Below are positions 18,701-30,400 of a stretch of 64,000 nt of DNA, one piece after another. Position 1 is the first letter of the stretch. Each line of letters opens with the position of its first letter. The translations under genes and the position numbers were made by a program. A model generated the notes under the pieces. That model was given only the letters and a program-made list of their open reading frames with translations, was not told where the DNA came from and did not search any database. Origin of the DNA: Acheta domesticus (Eukaryota > Arthropoda > Insecta > Orthoptera > Gryllidae); contig JAHLJT010000631.1 in NCBI GenBank assembly GCA_031308135.1, positions 150,595,425 through 150,659,424 of the forward strand. Direction: 5' to 3'.

Positions 18701-21351
18701 TAGGGCCCGGATAATTATGTACTAAAAATAAGAAAATATGTACATATATATGTACTATAATATTCAAAAATATGTACTAAAAAGTCAGAAATATGTAACG
18801 AATCAATTATCATTATATATATTCCGTTTTATTAAAATATTTTTATCTAATGTATTTTTCTGTAGACAATACAAATAAAAAATAAACATAATATTGGTAA
18901 CAATTTTGTTACTTACAATGATCTCCGTAACAATAACAAACAAATATTTGTTTCAAATTCTCAGAAACGAAACTTCTCCTGTTATCTCGTAAGAGGGCCT
19001 TGTACTGACTAAATGTGCGTTCCATATCGCACGAAGTCACTGGTGCATATTTAAACTTGCACATATCTTCTGGCGTGTCGTCAATATCCAGTGTGACAGA
19101 ATTGTCTCCACATAGCACAGCACTAATATCACAAATTGTTTCATATCCTGGGTTTTTCTCCAAAACCGAAGTCATCTTTTTCTTTACTAGGTCTCCAGTT
19201 AATCCTCGAACTGTTTTTAAAGAATCGACTGCTGATTGGACAATTTGAAGGCTGTCGGAAAGCTCCATGGAAGACGTCTTCAAAGATTTAATTGTAGTGC
19301 TTAGAAGTTTTTTGACTTAATGTAGGCAATATCATTTTTCATCTTTTCATTAGCAAACAATTGCTTTGATATATCAATGGATGCAGCAGCTTCAGAATCA
19401 AATTGATCAATAACTTGCTTCACAAAATCAAAGTTTTGCGCGTAGTAATTCACACCATCAATTTAGGTGCCCCATCTCGTTGAAATAAGTTGAAGAGGCA
19501 GAGGCACTCCCGGAAGAAACTCTTTAAATTTATCCACTCTTCTGTGAGCCTTCAGGAACACTTTTTTTGTATTGGATATCAGTGCATCAAACTGAGATCT
19601 AATCAGTTCTGCAACGCGATGAAATGCATGCACAAGAAGGGTTAGATATAATATTTTGGGATACAACACCTGTAGAGGTTCTGCTGCCTTGCACATGTAC
19701 GGCGCTGCATCAGTTACCAGAAGGAAGACATTACTATGCTTAACTCCATCAGGCCACAGATGTCCCTTCGTTATACAGTTTTGCAATCGTTTTATGATTG
19801 CATTTGGGTAACACTTCAAGTTAATAGAATGGACTTACACTTTTCACCGTTCATTAATCCTATTACAATGTTCCCAATATGACTTCCTTGTACATCCGTT
19901 GTTTCGTCAATTGATAACCAGATGGGGCCATCACCAATTTCCAAGCGAATGGAATTTATTGTTTCCACATATAAATCAGGGACATAGTTCTTTCTTATTG
20001 TAGATTTGTTTGGAATTGTTTCACGTGCGTATTTTTCTAGAAATTCACGTAGAACTGGATTGCTTAGTTTTCAAAAAGGTATATCTGCACAAACCATAGC
20101 ACGACACAAATCAATTGAAAACTGAGGTTTCTGAGGCCCTGGACTATGGCGAGCATGAGATTCTGTCAATAACAACTGTTTTTGAGTTTGAATATTTATT
20201 TTCGAAATTCGTGTTTGATGTCGCGAAGTGGCTATATGTTGCAATACTTGAAAGCGCTGAGCACATGCCACACTTTTTTTACATACCTGGCAAAAAAGTA
20301 CTTTTCCATCTCTAGAAAGATGTTCAAATTCTTCTGTGAAGTGCTTTAGTCTTACACTCAGAGGGGTTTTGTCCTTCGGCATTTTTTATGTGTAGTAATA
20401 TAATAAAAATTCCACAATGTCACTGTTCAATGTTCTTCAAGGATTACAGAATAAAAACAATGCTGATTCAGATTTAGCCAATTGACTCTTAGTTCGTACA
20501 AATTCCACTTTCTTTAAAGATGATCTTACCCGAAGCGCTATTGCAGGACTGCTCTGAAAAGATTTTGCCTGTGCCAAATTCTCACACTCGGGGTTTACCC
20601 CCCGCTCTACAACGTTTAATCCAGTCGCCGTGAATTATTTTCTGTCCTTTTCTTGTCGAAAAGCTACAGTGCCACATCGAGATTTTACATCAGATTTTCT
20701 CCCTAAAGAGATAATTTACAAAGAATGGTGAAGGTTCGGGTATGACAAACAGGGCAAGAAAAATGACAACAGCGCATCCTGAGATGCATTCGCGCGTATA
20801 GTTGCTGGCGAAGGGTATCAAGGTCAAGGGAGAGCTCTGAAAGATGTGAGGTGGGCGCGCGATATCGCCTGCTGGACGTATCATTTGCACACCCCAACTT
20901 CCTTAGTGAGCTGTAATCTGTTCTCTGGAATACTCGTGCTGAGAACTAACACAGGAAGCTTTCGATTTCACCGACGCCTTGCCCTTCTGTTTTGCAGTAC
21001 CATCCGTATTTCGACAGACACATTTTAACGCCATGCAATGGCGCCGTTTAGAGGAGGCTACAGAAAAATGTCACACAACGCAGAATTCTTCGTCTGGGAG
21101 AAACCTATAAGATCAATGAAGAATTATACAAAAAAATTGCAGGAAAATGGAAATATTCAGAAATATGTAAAAATATGTTGTTTTGAGTAAAATATGTAAA
21201 TATATGTACTCTCGGGTAAAATATGTAAATATATGTGCTAAAAAGTCAACGTTTATTGGCACTAACCGATACGAAACGTCAATATATCGTTGATTTGACT
21301 TGCCAGAGTTAAATTAATAAAATATGTAATTACATAATTATCCGGGCCCTA
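18701..21351 (-). mobile_element. hAT transposon with perfect 8-bp target duplication
   Basis: Inverted termini start TAGGGCCCGGATAATTATG at both ends. The flanking octamer GTCATCAC is identical at 18693-18700 and 21352-21359. Length is 2651 bp. Subterminal AATATGTAC/AATATGTAA repeats occur at both ends. It encodes one transposase on the minus strand (18909-20382) with only a few disabling changes. Perfect duplication and clean termini point to a recent insertion. Confidence 0.93.
18909..20382 (-). pseudogene. hAT transposase, CGGBP1-related type, lightly damaged
   Basis: The start at 20382 reads M-P-K-D-K-T-P-L. A BED-like zinc finger follows (C31, C34, H49, H55). Then come an in-frame stop at 20071-20073, the segment L-S-I-D-E-T-T-D (about 19910) with a catalytic Asp, and a frameshift near 19822. 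Next is F-L-L-V-T-D-A-A-P-Y-M with a second conserved Asp (19463-19819), a stop at 19463-19465 directly after R-W-G-T, and the C-terminal dimerisation region with Y-A-P-V-T-S-C-D-M-E-R-T-F-S (18909-19283). The domain order matches hAT transposases related to CGG-repeat-binding protein 1. The protein cuts and rejoins the transposon ends; this copy cannot make it whole. Confidence 0.82.
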
Positions 21352-21359
21352 GTCATCAC

Positions 21360-21888
21360 AATATATAAGTGCTTGAATCTGATCCATTGATGGAGTGATA
21401 TCTTTAACAATAGATTGAGAAGAAGCAGAACAAAGCTTGCGGTTTTGTATTCTACGCTTTGCGAATTGCGTGTCCCGTTGTCCGCTTTCCTTATTCCTAT
21501 TATTTCCATGTGTTACAGCAGGGAGATCACATACTGCGAGAGAAAATACCTTTTTTGTCCCATTATTTGATCGTGCGTCATTTTCAACTTTCATAACCCA
21601 TGATTATATATGTGTAATATCGTCTGATTTAGTTTCGATGACCGATTCTGGTTCTGCTGGTCTTTGTATTGACACTACGGAGATAATTTTCGTTTATTAC
21701 AATGTTGGGAATAATTTACTAGGATGAAGGCAATATTTACATGCTTGATGGTACATGCGCCCAAATTTTTCATATTACGTGTTACATTATTTCTGCTATA
21801 ATTTAAGAGATAAATGAAAACGTCATAAGAATACCGAAATAATATTGCTTTTGAAAAAACGAGTCATTTGATTGTAATTCTCATTTTG
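21360..21888. other. No gene recognised
   Basis: A minus-strand frame of 81 codons (21349-21594) runs up to the hAT junction and has a serine- and arginine-rich, domain-free sequence. It may be the remainder of whatever the hAT interrupted. Confidence 0.4.
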
Positions 21889-21951
21889 GTGACGTTATTT
21901 AGCTGCTAATTACACAAAATCAGTTTAATAAACCGGACCTGGACCCCGCCC
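21889..21951 (+). repeat. 63-bp direct repeat, left copy
   Basis: It shares TTTAGCTGCTAA, AATCAGTTTAATAAA and TGGACCCCGCCC with 22832-22894, in the same order and over the same length, with roughly 85% identity. Confidence 0.85.
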
Positions 21952-22208
21952 GATCATTGCAGTTGACGCGCTCGGTATCACTAATTAGTCATTGCGAGAG
22001 TGAGGATACTTCGGGTTTGAAGTGGCGCGTCAAGGCCCATCTTCACGATGCAAAATGTCATGGCATTTCGCTTCTTTCTCGGTCGTGCAGCTAGATGTCG
22101 CACGATCGCGACCGTATCAAGCACTGCTCGCGATCATGCGACATCTCATGGTCCGACTTTGAAAGAGTCGAAATACCACGACATATTCCGTCGTGAAGAG
22201 GCGTCACG

Positions 22209-22217
22209 TTATAAAAA
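22209..22217 (+). promoter_or_regulatory. TATA-box-like TTATAAAAA
   Basis: A good TATA match about 42 bp upstream of the candidate exon. If it is used, transcription would start around 22240 and leave a very short leader before the ATG at 22259. Confidence 0.35.
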
Positions 22218-22252
22218 GCGGAGTCCTTCTAAGGTGTGCGCGCGCGTTGCAG

Positions 22253-22497
22253 CTGGCGATGGAGCGGCGCGACGTGATCTTGACGGCGGTGCTGTCGACG
22301 CTGGCGGCGCTGCTGGCGCTGGCGGTGGCGCTGGCGTCGTGCTACTGGTGGCACAAGCGGAAGCGGAAGCGCGACGAGGAGGAGCGTCTGGACGAGCTGG
22401 ACCACGCCCCCGCGCCCGCGCCGTCCAAGGAGCAGGGTGGCCGCTCCAACGGCTTCCTCAGCCTCAAGACGCCGCTCATCAGCACCAAGACCCTCGG
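22253..22497 (+). CDS. Candidate coding exon, single-pass membrane protein N-terminus
   Basis: The ATG at 22259 opens 79 codons and ends at a strong donor, GG|GTGAGT (22498). The protein starts M-E-R-R-D-V, then a hydrophobic helix of about 22 residues (T-A-V-L-S-T-L-A-A-L-L-A-L), then a basic stop-transfer H-K-R-K-R-K-R and an acidic, Pro-Ala-rich stretch, and finally G-F-L-S-L-K-T-P-L-I-S-T-K-T-L. A short N-terminus before a membrane anchor with a polybasic cytosolic side recalls synaptotagmin-like proteins, but no C2 domain is in the window and I do not claim that name. TTGCAG just before 22253 could be an acceptor; otherwise this is a first exon after the TATA-like box. GC content and codon use differ sharply from the surroundings. 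Confidence 0.5.
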
Positions 22498-22732
22498 GTG
22501 AGTCCCGCGCATGCGCACGCGCACGCGCTCGCGCACCTTCCCTTGCCAGCCAGGGGGATGGGACTCAGCCCACCGACACATTTTTCTTAGTTCAGGTTTC
22601 AATGTTGTTTATCAAGTGCTATTAATAAAGATAGGATGCGTTTTATGACAAATGGTCGTTATAGTTAGTTATTATAGAGTATTTTACTGTGGATAAGAAA
22701 ATTCAAGCTATTCACTAGGAAAATGAACATTG

Positions 22733-22734
<2 letters not shown>

Positions 22735-22785
<51 letters not shown>

Positions 22786-22787
22786 AG
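22735..22787. repeat. (GT)n followed by (GA)n microsatellite
   Basis: About 17 GT units, then AAGAGAGAGAGAGAG. Confidence 0.93.
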
Positions 22788-22831
22788 TGAGATTTCCAAA
22801 AAATGTGTCACTCGGTCATCAGTTCAGTTCA

Positions 22832-22894
22832 GTGATGTTGTTTAGCTGCTAAATACATACAATCAGTTTAATAAATTGATTGTGGACCCCGCCC
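22832..22894 (+). repeat. 63-bp direct repeat, right copy
   Basis: The partner of 21889-21951, 943 bp downstream and in the same orientation. Together they bracket the candidate exon. Confidence 0.85.
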
Positions 22895-25800
22895 CCTGGC
22901 AATGAACGAAACCCTTTATATTTTGATTTTGGTAGAGGTAAGATACATGGGTATTTACAATACGAAAAAATTCACCTGCAAATATAACTGACATGGTCAA
23001 TTAACATTACATTATATGCTTTCAATATATACCACAATCCGATGCCCAAAATAAAATGCATGTTGAAAGAACCCAATTCATTGGACACATCGTGGATAAA
23101 ACTAACTCAAATACATTCATAGCAGTCAGTGCTCGACTACGAAGAATGTGTCTCTTCAGGAATCTTTCATCTGCCTATCGGCATCCACTGACTCGTTAGA
23201 GTATCATTTTAAAAATTTAGTGCAGTCGAAAACCGACAGAATGAAAATGCATCAGTCACAGGTAAGTAACAATACTGCACCAGCCAAAGTGATTCATCTC
23301 TTACATTCAAGGTATTAATCTAATCCCATGTAACACCATATTTTCCCATTTTCCATTGTTGTATATTGCAATCTGCCTGCTTGAATATGCTGATGATTCT
23401 TAGATTTTGATATGCAGCCTGTAAATTGTTTGCAAAATATATTTTGATGTAACAGTGATGTACCGAACACAACTTTTACTGAACACGTGGAACAAAATAT
23501 TATAAACATTCTCATCACTATTACTTACTAATAATACTGACGACTATTGAATGCGAACTACGTTGCCTATTTTCTGTGTTTTGTTCGGTTGATTTATTAA
23601 TATTAATTCACCTGTTCTTCCTTTGGAAGTCTACGCTACAAGTGGCACATAAAGAGATACATTTATGCCATTGATTGATAGAATTATCACTAATTTCTTC
23701 CATCACTAGTGTCAATTTGCGGAGAAAAATATTACATTTTTCATGAATCATATTAACCACAAAAATACTAATCAGTTCAAAGCATTACACCACAGAATCA
23801 CTTTTACATAGTTAATTCAAAGACATTCTTTTCAATGTAGTGTATATAGTGTATAGAATATTCTATATAATCTCTCCTGACTCCGTTTTGTCTGCGCTTC
23901 TGTCGCCTTATTACGCAGTTAAAAGAGTTACTCCAAAATTGACTTACTCCATTTTTTTTGTTATTTTTTCGTATCAATGTATTCTTAAGACACTTCTCCA
24001 TCCCGCTGTTAAAAATTGTGATCAAAAATGGCGTTTCGTCAATTTTTGACGGTATAGTTGCGGTATTATAACATTTTCTTTAAATAATTAACATTTTATT
24101 TTGACGGTATTCTAACATTTTCTTTTAACAGTCCGAAAAACATTGATTCCTAACTTAAACTATATAGCTGAATTATTTCCCTTCCTGAAAAAAAATTCCA
24201 TTTCTTGGAATTACGTCCCTTAAGACATAAAGTCTTCATTTGAGCAGTATATCTTTCTCTCGGCGACGCTGCTTCATAAAGCAGTTCTGAATGAACCTCA
24301 AAGCATGGTCAATAGATGGCAGCACGTTGCCGTTCGACGTATAAGGGCGGCCTGCAGCGCCGCTGTGTGGAACCTGTGCGTGGTGATGAGAGAAAATGCC
24401 GTCGAGATGGCAACACTTCCATGCGCCATGTTTGCTCTGGAGCTTCAGTTATCCGCTACTAGGTGCTGCTGAGAGCGCCACGTCGATGTTCCCTTGTGTA
24501 CAAGGTTGACGCGGGAAGTGCTAGAGGGCCGAAAGCCGATAGCGATTGGATTTGCAGTAGAAATTCAATTCAGTGCCAGGGTTCATTAAGCGGTCCCAAA
24601 AACATCTGAAGATAGGTAATTCGATTTTTACACTCTCGTGTGTTGCTTGGCAACTATCGAACGTGCTTCTTTTCCCTCTTTTGCGGTTCTAGTCGACGAA
24701 TATCTTGCTCCAAGCGCCACGGACGCTAATGTTGTCATCTTCCGGTGGACCCCTATCTACCATGATAACAATAGTAAACTACTTGGTAGATTCCAGTTTG
24801 CAATCTAGAGTCTTGCGTATGCCACGTAATTTATAGTGTAGGTCCATTTTAATCAAGCTACATTACTAAATAATGGATAAAACATATACGCTAGTACACT
24901 AGTTTTGTAACAATATGTATACAGTAATGAAGAAATAATAATAATAAGGTAAGTGTTATCGTAGAGAATTGTCCTTTTTACATTGCAAAAGTATTACTGT
25001 TAACTATTTGGCCTTTATTATAGAAAATGTGTTTTCATCATGGACACATGAAACGAATCCATATCACAATAAAATAAAAGCATAGAATTAAGTATAGAAT
25101 TATCTTTATGTTTCCTATTTTTGGAGTACTTTTAGATATTTTTTAGAATGACCTTCAATTAGTGAAGTAAAAATACAAATCTCATAATTTATTGTTTCAT
25201 TTCTCGAATTAGAGCAATGCTTGATTGTAATATGTAACACACTTCTGTAGAAACCAATGCTTAACATCTAGCACTTTTTATTCGACTTATAAAGGAATAT
25301 AATAAAGACTAAGTCATTTGGTCTCAAAGAAACAATGCCATCTATGCCTAACAAAATACTGTGGCTTGAAGCAATCAAAACCATGTGCATCGCGATAATA
25401 ACGATCAAATAATAAGGAATTATTGAATAGATAAAACCTTTTCCTATTCGTTATAAATAATCACTAGACACAAATACTTCTGTCGTGGGACGAAATAGCG
25501 AGCTTGAGATTTGAAAGATCTTTTAAAAATTTTATTTAATTTTAACTCTATTTTTTAATTTTAATTTCATTCTTGCATCAAATCTAGTTTATTAGCGACT
25601 AAATAAATACAATATTTTACATTTTAAATTAACAATATTCTGTTTTTACAATATTATGTTTCTATGATTATGGATACAAAACATACTGTACATTAACATT
25701 AAAATTACGTCAATGATAATTGTCTCAGAAAGGAGTAAAATATTACATTATTCTAATATGGTTAAATGCTGCCTAACACAGAGGTGTGTGTTCTCTGCGA

Positions 25801-26094
25801 TTTGCGGTCGCGAGCTGGTAAATTAAAAAAAATATTGGTTTTAATAATTCTGAAAGTTTATGTATTTGTCCGTTTAGCTATTAGTAGCATTTAGATAACA
25901 TGTAGCGGCATTTTTTAAATGTTAATTAACCTAATTTAATACATAATATAATTAAATATCTATCTTATTTAATAATTATCTCTATTATCAATGAAAATTT
26001 GCATTTAAAAAATGGAAAATATTTCAAATATTTTTAATGATTATAAAAATTACCTTCTTTACCGCAAATAGGAACAACTTTATCCTCAATACAC
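22895..26094. other. No gene recognised
   Basis: AT-rich non-coding sequence with a moderately GC-rich stretch at about 24280-24760. No domain was found in any frame. It would be intronic if the exon at 22253-22497 belongs to a real plus-strand gene. Confidence 0.5.

Positions 26095-26150
<56 letters not shown>
26095..26150. repeat. (TAA)n microsatellite
   Basis: About 18 units with no element inserted. It is the same kind of site that is occupied by the LINE at 5970-6658. Confidence 0.95.
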
Positions 26151-26349
26151 CTTATGTTAATAAAAATAATAAAAATTTGGTAAGTGTTTTGAAATTAATA
26201 GTGGATCCAAAACATACTTAGGAAGAAAAATTTGAAAAATATTATCTTACGAAACAATGTAATAAAAATCCGTATCTAAATGTCCATACTTTTGTACTAT
26301 TTGAAAATTAGAAAGAATATTACAAATGAATAAGCATTTAAAACTACAC

Positions 26350-26450
26350 CAATAATTTACAGCTTTATTGAAGATACACCACCTACGTACACCAACCTGC
26401 TAACGTTTCGGCTTTTATTCAGCCTTCATCAGGGCATATTCTCTGAATCT
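26350..26450 (-). mobile_element. Penelope-like tail fragment
   Basis: On the minus strand it reads CCTGATGAAGGC ... GCCGAAACGTTAGCAGG, then TTGGTGTACG. The CTGATGA...GAAACG signature is frequent at the ends of Penelope-like retroelements, some of which encode hammerhead ribozymes. No reverse-transcriptase coding sequence was found nearby, so this is a short remnant. Confidence 0.5.
26406..26432 (-). ncRNA. Hammerhead-like ribozyme core
   Basis: CTGATGA (26426-26432), stem II GGCT paired with AGCC, and GAAA (26406-26409), read on the minus strand. This matches the invariant CUGAUGA-stem II-GAAA half of the hammerhead. Stem I, stem III and the cleavage site were not verified. The copy at 60571 has a different but equally paired stem II. 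Confidence 0.5.
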
Positions 26451-26829
26451 TTTGGTTCTAACCACGATCCTCCCCATATTTTCTTTATACACTTATAGTT
26501 TTTACCACACACATTCCTTCTGCCGACTTGCAAGGATGAGGTGTGAAGGCGGTGGTGGTAATATGGCGCGACTGAACGAATGTGACTGAGATTTTTTTTC
26601 TGCTGACTCGGGTGTTTGAACTGATTTTATATAATTTGAGGTCACTGATTATAAATATGATGTCAGAAATTTTCCATCTCGTCACAATTTTTCACAAAAC
26701 ACACTTTAAAAACTTGATCGTTTTAATGTGTTGCAACAGGATCTCATCAAATACACAAATTAAAAAAAAACACTAAGCATATTCATGTTGAAGAAACTTG
26801 CACTTATTTGAATTTTTGGAATTTCTGGA

Positions 26830-27960
26830 ATTAGGGATGTCGCGTTGCAAGCACCAACAGTAATCTGCTATCACATTTGAGTTCCATCTATATTGATATC
26901 TTTCTTCGATTGTTTTTATATCTGATAGAAGCGGTCACTTTGTTCTTTACTTGCACCACGATTTGAGAGAATTGAAGTGGCTGTGTAGAAAATGCACCAT
27001 GACACTCAAATTTGCTCCTTTCCTTTAATATGCTGTCAACAAAGTTTCATCTAGAACCTTGTAGTTGTTTGCCCCTTTGTTGCCAAGAACGTTTGTTGCA
27101 ACATTACATAAAGCACACTAAGCATCTTTCTCCAATGTGCTCATTGTTTCAAAGAATGCTTTATCTTTCAAAATACGCCGTATTGAGGGCCAAATACTAG
27201 CTTTCGACTTCTCATGTGTCAGCGATGTAAATATAGAGCAGAAATATTTGAAGCAAGCACCATCTTTATCCAGAGCCTTCACAAACTGCTTCTACAGGCC
27301 TAACTTCATATGCATAAGCAGTGGAGGTAATAGAATTTTATTGGGATCAAGAAGAGTCTCATGGTTTATATTCTTGTCGCCAACATTAAATGTCTCCCTT
27401 ATACGCCATTCATTTTTTATCCAGTGTTCTTTGTTTGCATGGCTGTCCCAAAGGCACACGTCACATGGATATTTCGTATACCCTCCTTGTTGACCTAGTA
27501 GTATCGATATTATCTTTAGGTTACCACAATCAGTCAAACAGTGATCAGAGTATTTTATTTTATGGAGAAGTATTCTTATTGTTTCGCAAGTTTCCTTCAT
27601 TTTCACTGAGTGACCAATAGGAATATATGCTAATTTGTTGCCATTATGCAACAGCACACACTTTAAAGTTCATTGACTCTATTCGAGCTGTCAATGAACA
27701 ACCTCCATTCCTCTGCAAGATACTCGCATCCTATAGCTTCAATGACACCTTTGATGTGAATGCAACACACACGTTGTTCATCTATCTCAAAATATTTTAC
27801 CAGGTTCTCCTCTGTATGTCGATATATGGTGGTAGTTCCGGGAGATAACATATTTTCTCCTTTAGTCTAGAACCTAGTAATCCTGATAAAACTTTAGGCT
27901 TATCAAGATCATGAACATGATCATTTAATTCACCTTGAGTAAATGGCTTGCACGAAACGT
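26830..27960 (-). pseudogene. Decayed gene of an arthropod-wide repetitive protein family
   Basis: From high to low coordinates the minus strand encodes L-G-S-R-L-K-E-K (about 27860), then Y-L-A-E-E-W-R-L-F-I-D-S-S (27663-27851), then L-L-H-N-G-N-K, G-H-S-V-K-M-K-E-T, L-G-Q-Q-G-G-Y-T-K-Y-P-C-D-V-C-L-W-D-S and L-L-D-P-N-K-I-L-L-P-P-L (27292-27657). After a stop come K-Q-F-V-K-A-L-D, and near 26840 A-D-Y-C-W-C-L-Q-R-D-I-P. I recognise this series from many multi-copy, uncharacterised arthropod proteins. No function is known to me, and a mobile-element origin is likely from copy number. At least four stops or frameshifts make this copy a pseudogene. Confidence 0.65.
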
Positions 27961-29214
27961 TTTAACCAGTAACTTTTACGTTATCGTCACCATCTGGTTT
28001 TGACAAGTTTGCTAGATTTGTCACTGGAACTAGGAGTTGAAAATGTTTGGAAAATAAGGATGTATATGTTTCATAAGACCTAACTTCAGGATATATGGAT
28101 ATAAATGTTTGGAAAATAGAGAATCATTTTTACACTTTCTACGAATTTCATTCATTTTTCATCTCAATCTATAACAAATAAAAATACATTATGTTGATAT
28201 TTTTAAAACAACACAGAAAAGTTTTTAACATTTCTATTTCCTGAAACAAACCTAATGTGGTTGTGCAAAATAGTGTTAAATTATCGACCGAAATCAATAT
28301 TAATTAATACAGGTACCTGCAACAGTTGAAAACATATGAAATTGTCATTTGTGAATAAACCTGACGTGATGGTGAAAATGGACATGATTTCTGGTTTCAG
28401 AACCCTCAAATTAATCAAGATCAGCTGTTAGCTTTAAAGTCAGCGAAAATGATGCAGACCAGTGTAATCTATTGATGTATTATAATACATTTCCTGGTAT
28501 TTTCTTTAGCAGTTCTAAATTTACAACTTTCATATCACAATTTTTTTCGGAACAAGAAGAATCCTTTCTGTAATCCATTTAGTTTTTGAAAAATAATTAT
28601 CTAAATCAGTATATACTCTCTGACGTTTCTCCCTTATGCGTAGTCTCGCATAATTGGGAGAACGCAGACGAATGCTCGCTGACGAGCTTTTTATTTACCT
28701 CAGGGCAATGAGATCTTTCTAGGTGAAAAGCCCAATCACACACACAAGAATTCAATAAAACAAAACACATGAATTTAATAAACATAAAGCAAACATTGTA
28801 TAATGACAAAAGAAATAAAATGGCTCTTTAGACTTTACGTTCATCCGAATTGCTGATGACGAACAAAACCTTCCTGTTCTTTTCAGTACTATTTATTCAA
28901 ACTTATAACAATACTATCGACTTGTGCACACTCTTGGCAACTTCAACTATTTTTGAACTTATCCTGCCAGGTTCGAAATGTGAGTAAGTGAAGTTCCAAA
29001 TTGTGGTACCTTAACTTCTTGGGCTATTGCATGAACCTCAATATTTAAATTATGCTTTCTTGCTCTATTATGCTCACTTACTTCACAGACATTCATAAAA
29101 TCTTTCAATATTTGCAAAATAAACAATTATTAATTCTCAAGGCATAGGAATATTGGTTAAATGGATTTTACTGCCTGCTAAAATTCCTTTTTCAACATTC
29201 CCAAATCTTCTTAG
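27961..29214. other. No gene recognised
   Basis: AT-rich. A 67-codon minus-strand frame at 28606-28809 has no known domain. Confidence 0.5.
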
Positions 29215-29455
29215 TGAATTGGCAACGTAGCGGTGTCTTGAGCGCGAGCCGCACAAACCTGACCTACGGCAGCGCCTCGCCTTTTCCCCTCTGCACCGGA
29301 GCTTTATCTGACCTCGGCGGAGTTCCAGGCGGCGAAGCTGCGACGCCGCCTCGGCCCCGCGGCGGCGATGGCGGCGGTGGGCGGCCGTTCCTATGTTCGC
29401 CTCGCAGGCGGCTGTTACGTCATCTCCCATCTTCTCCCTCGTCTTCCTCTGGTCG
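29215..29455. other. GC-rich, CpG-rich island
   Basis: About 240 bp containing GCGGCGGCG-like stretches, with open frames on both strands. A T-rich run ending TTTTTTGCAG (to about 29488) looks like a 3' splice site, so a plus-strand exon could start there, but the following frame has no recognisable domain. Confidence 0.4.
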
Positions 29456-30179
29456 GCGCCTTGCTTCCCTTTTTTAAATTTTTTGCAGATGACGGCCCGT
29501 CTCGTCTTCTCTCTTGAGCACGTTCGGATGGTACATCTTCGTGCGTTTACAGTGCTCGACGCAATCCGAAGAATGCGTTCTTAAAAAGTTCCTGGCGTAC
29601 TGTGCAGTGCTCTTAATTAATAGCAGAGCGTTCAGTCTTTCTGCTGCACGTATGAGAATGCAGTTACTGCGGCAACACAGATCTCTGCATACTAACTGAA
29701 TAATTTAGTCACCCTTTCTGAATCAGATTCTAGTGAAGAATGTTCGAATCAAGCACTTTTAAATACTTTGCCTTCTCGCGACACTTATTAAAAGAAACTC
29801 TTTACTAACATTCATCGAAGAGACTCATATCTCTATCAGGCGGCTGTTCAAGCAGTCGAAGATAGAAGATGCGAGAGGTGAGAGCCGAGAAACCAGAGCT
29901 AAGAGACAAGAAGCAAGAAGGCAAGAGAGTACGCATTCCGCGGTCCGCGGTATTTATGCAATTTTCTACCGAAGTAGCGGTGAGTCTACGTCACCTCCCT
30001 CCCCGACGGACCTGGTGTGCGTCATAGCCGCTTTTCACGACCCACTGGGAGCTTCTGTCAGCTGATGTCAGGCTCGCGTTCGGCGACCATCGTAGCGCTC
30101 GCTCCTGGAATATGATTTCTGTGTGCGTCGCACTCGTTGCGTCGCACGCCTTGCGTTTCTGGGACGTGTGATGTCTATC
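29456..30179. other. No gene recognised
   Basis: Mixed composition with a purine-rich stretch (29860-29930). The minus-strand frame at 29991-30356 is meaningful only in its first part. Confidence 0.4.
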
Positions 30180-30400
30180 AAAATTCACAATACTGTCTAA
30201 CAGATGAAATAAATCTGTAGAAATGTTAGAAATGTGAGGTAATTTTACTTTACCATCAACTTCAAGCAATGTTCCATTACAGAGATCCAGAAGATAACTT
30301 GCAATTTTTTCTCCTACATTGTCTTTATGCAAAAGAACTCTCAGGTTTCGATGCAAACGGAATATACCGACCTGCTGCCAAATGTATGATTATCTTAATC
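30180..30400 (-). pseudogene. Helitron helicase fragment
   Basis: The minus strand encodes L-H-R-N-L-R-V-L-L-H-K-D, then Y-L-L-D-L-C-N-G and V-K-L-P-H-I. These resemble the N-M-R-V...L-L-x-I-G-N-G...L-P segment near the C-terminal end of the Pif1-type helicase in Helitron Rep-helicase proteins. Upstream residues W-Q-Q-V-G-I-F-R-L continue the match to about 30400. Nothing else of the protein is in reach. It is a short relic of a rolling-circle transposon. Confidence 0.5.

Noticed and set aside
22253..22497. Naming the exon as a synaptotagmin gene
   Set aside because: Only the membrane-anchor topology is similar; the diagnostic C2 domains are not in the window.
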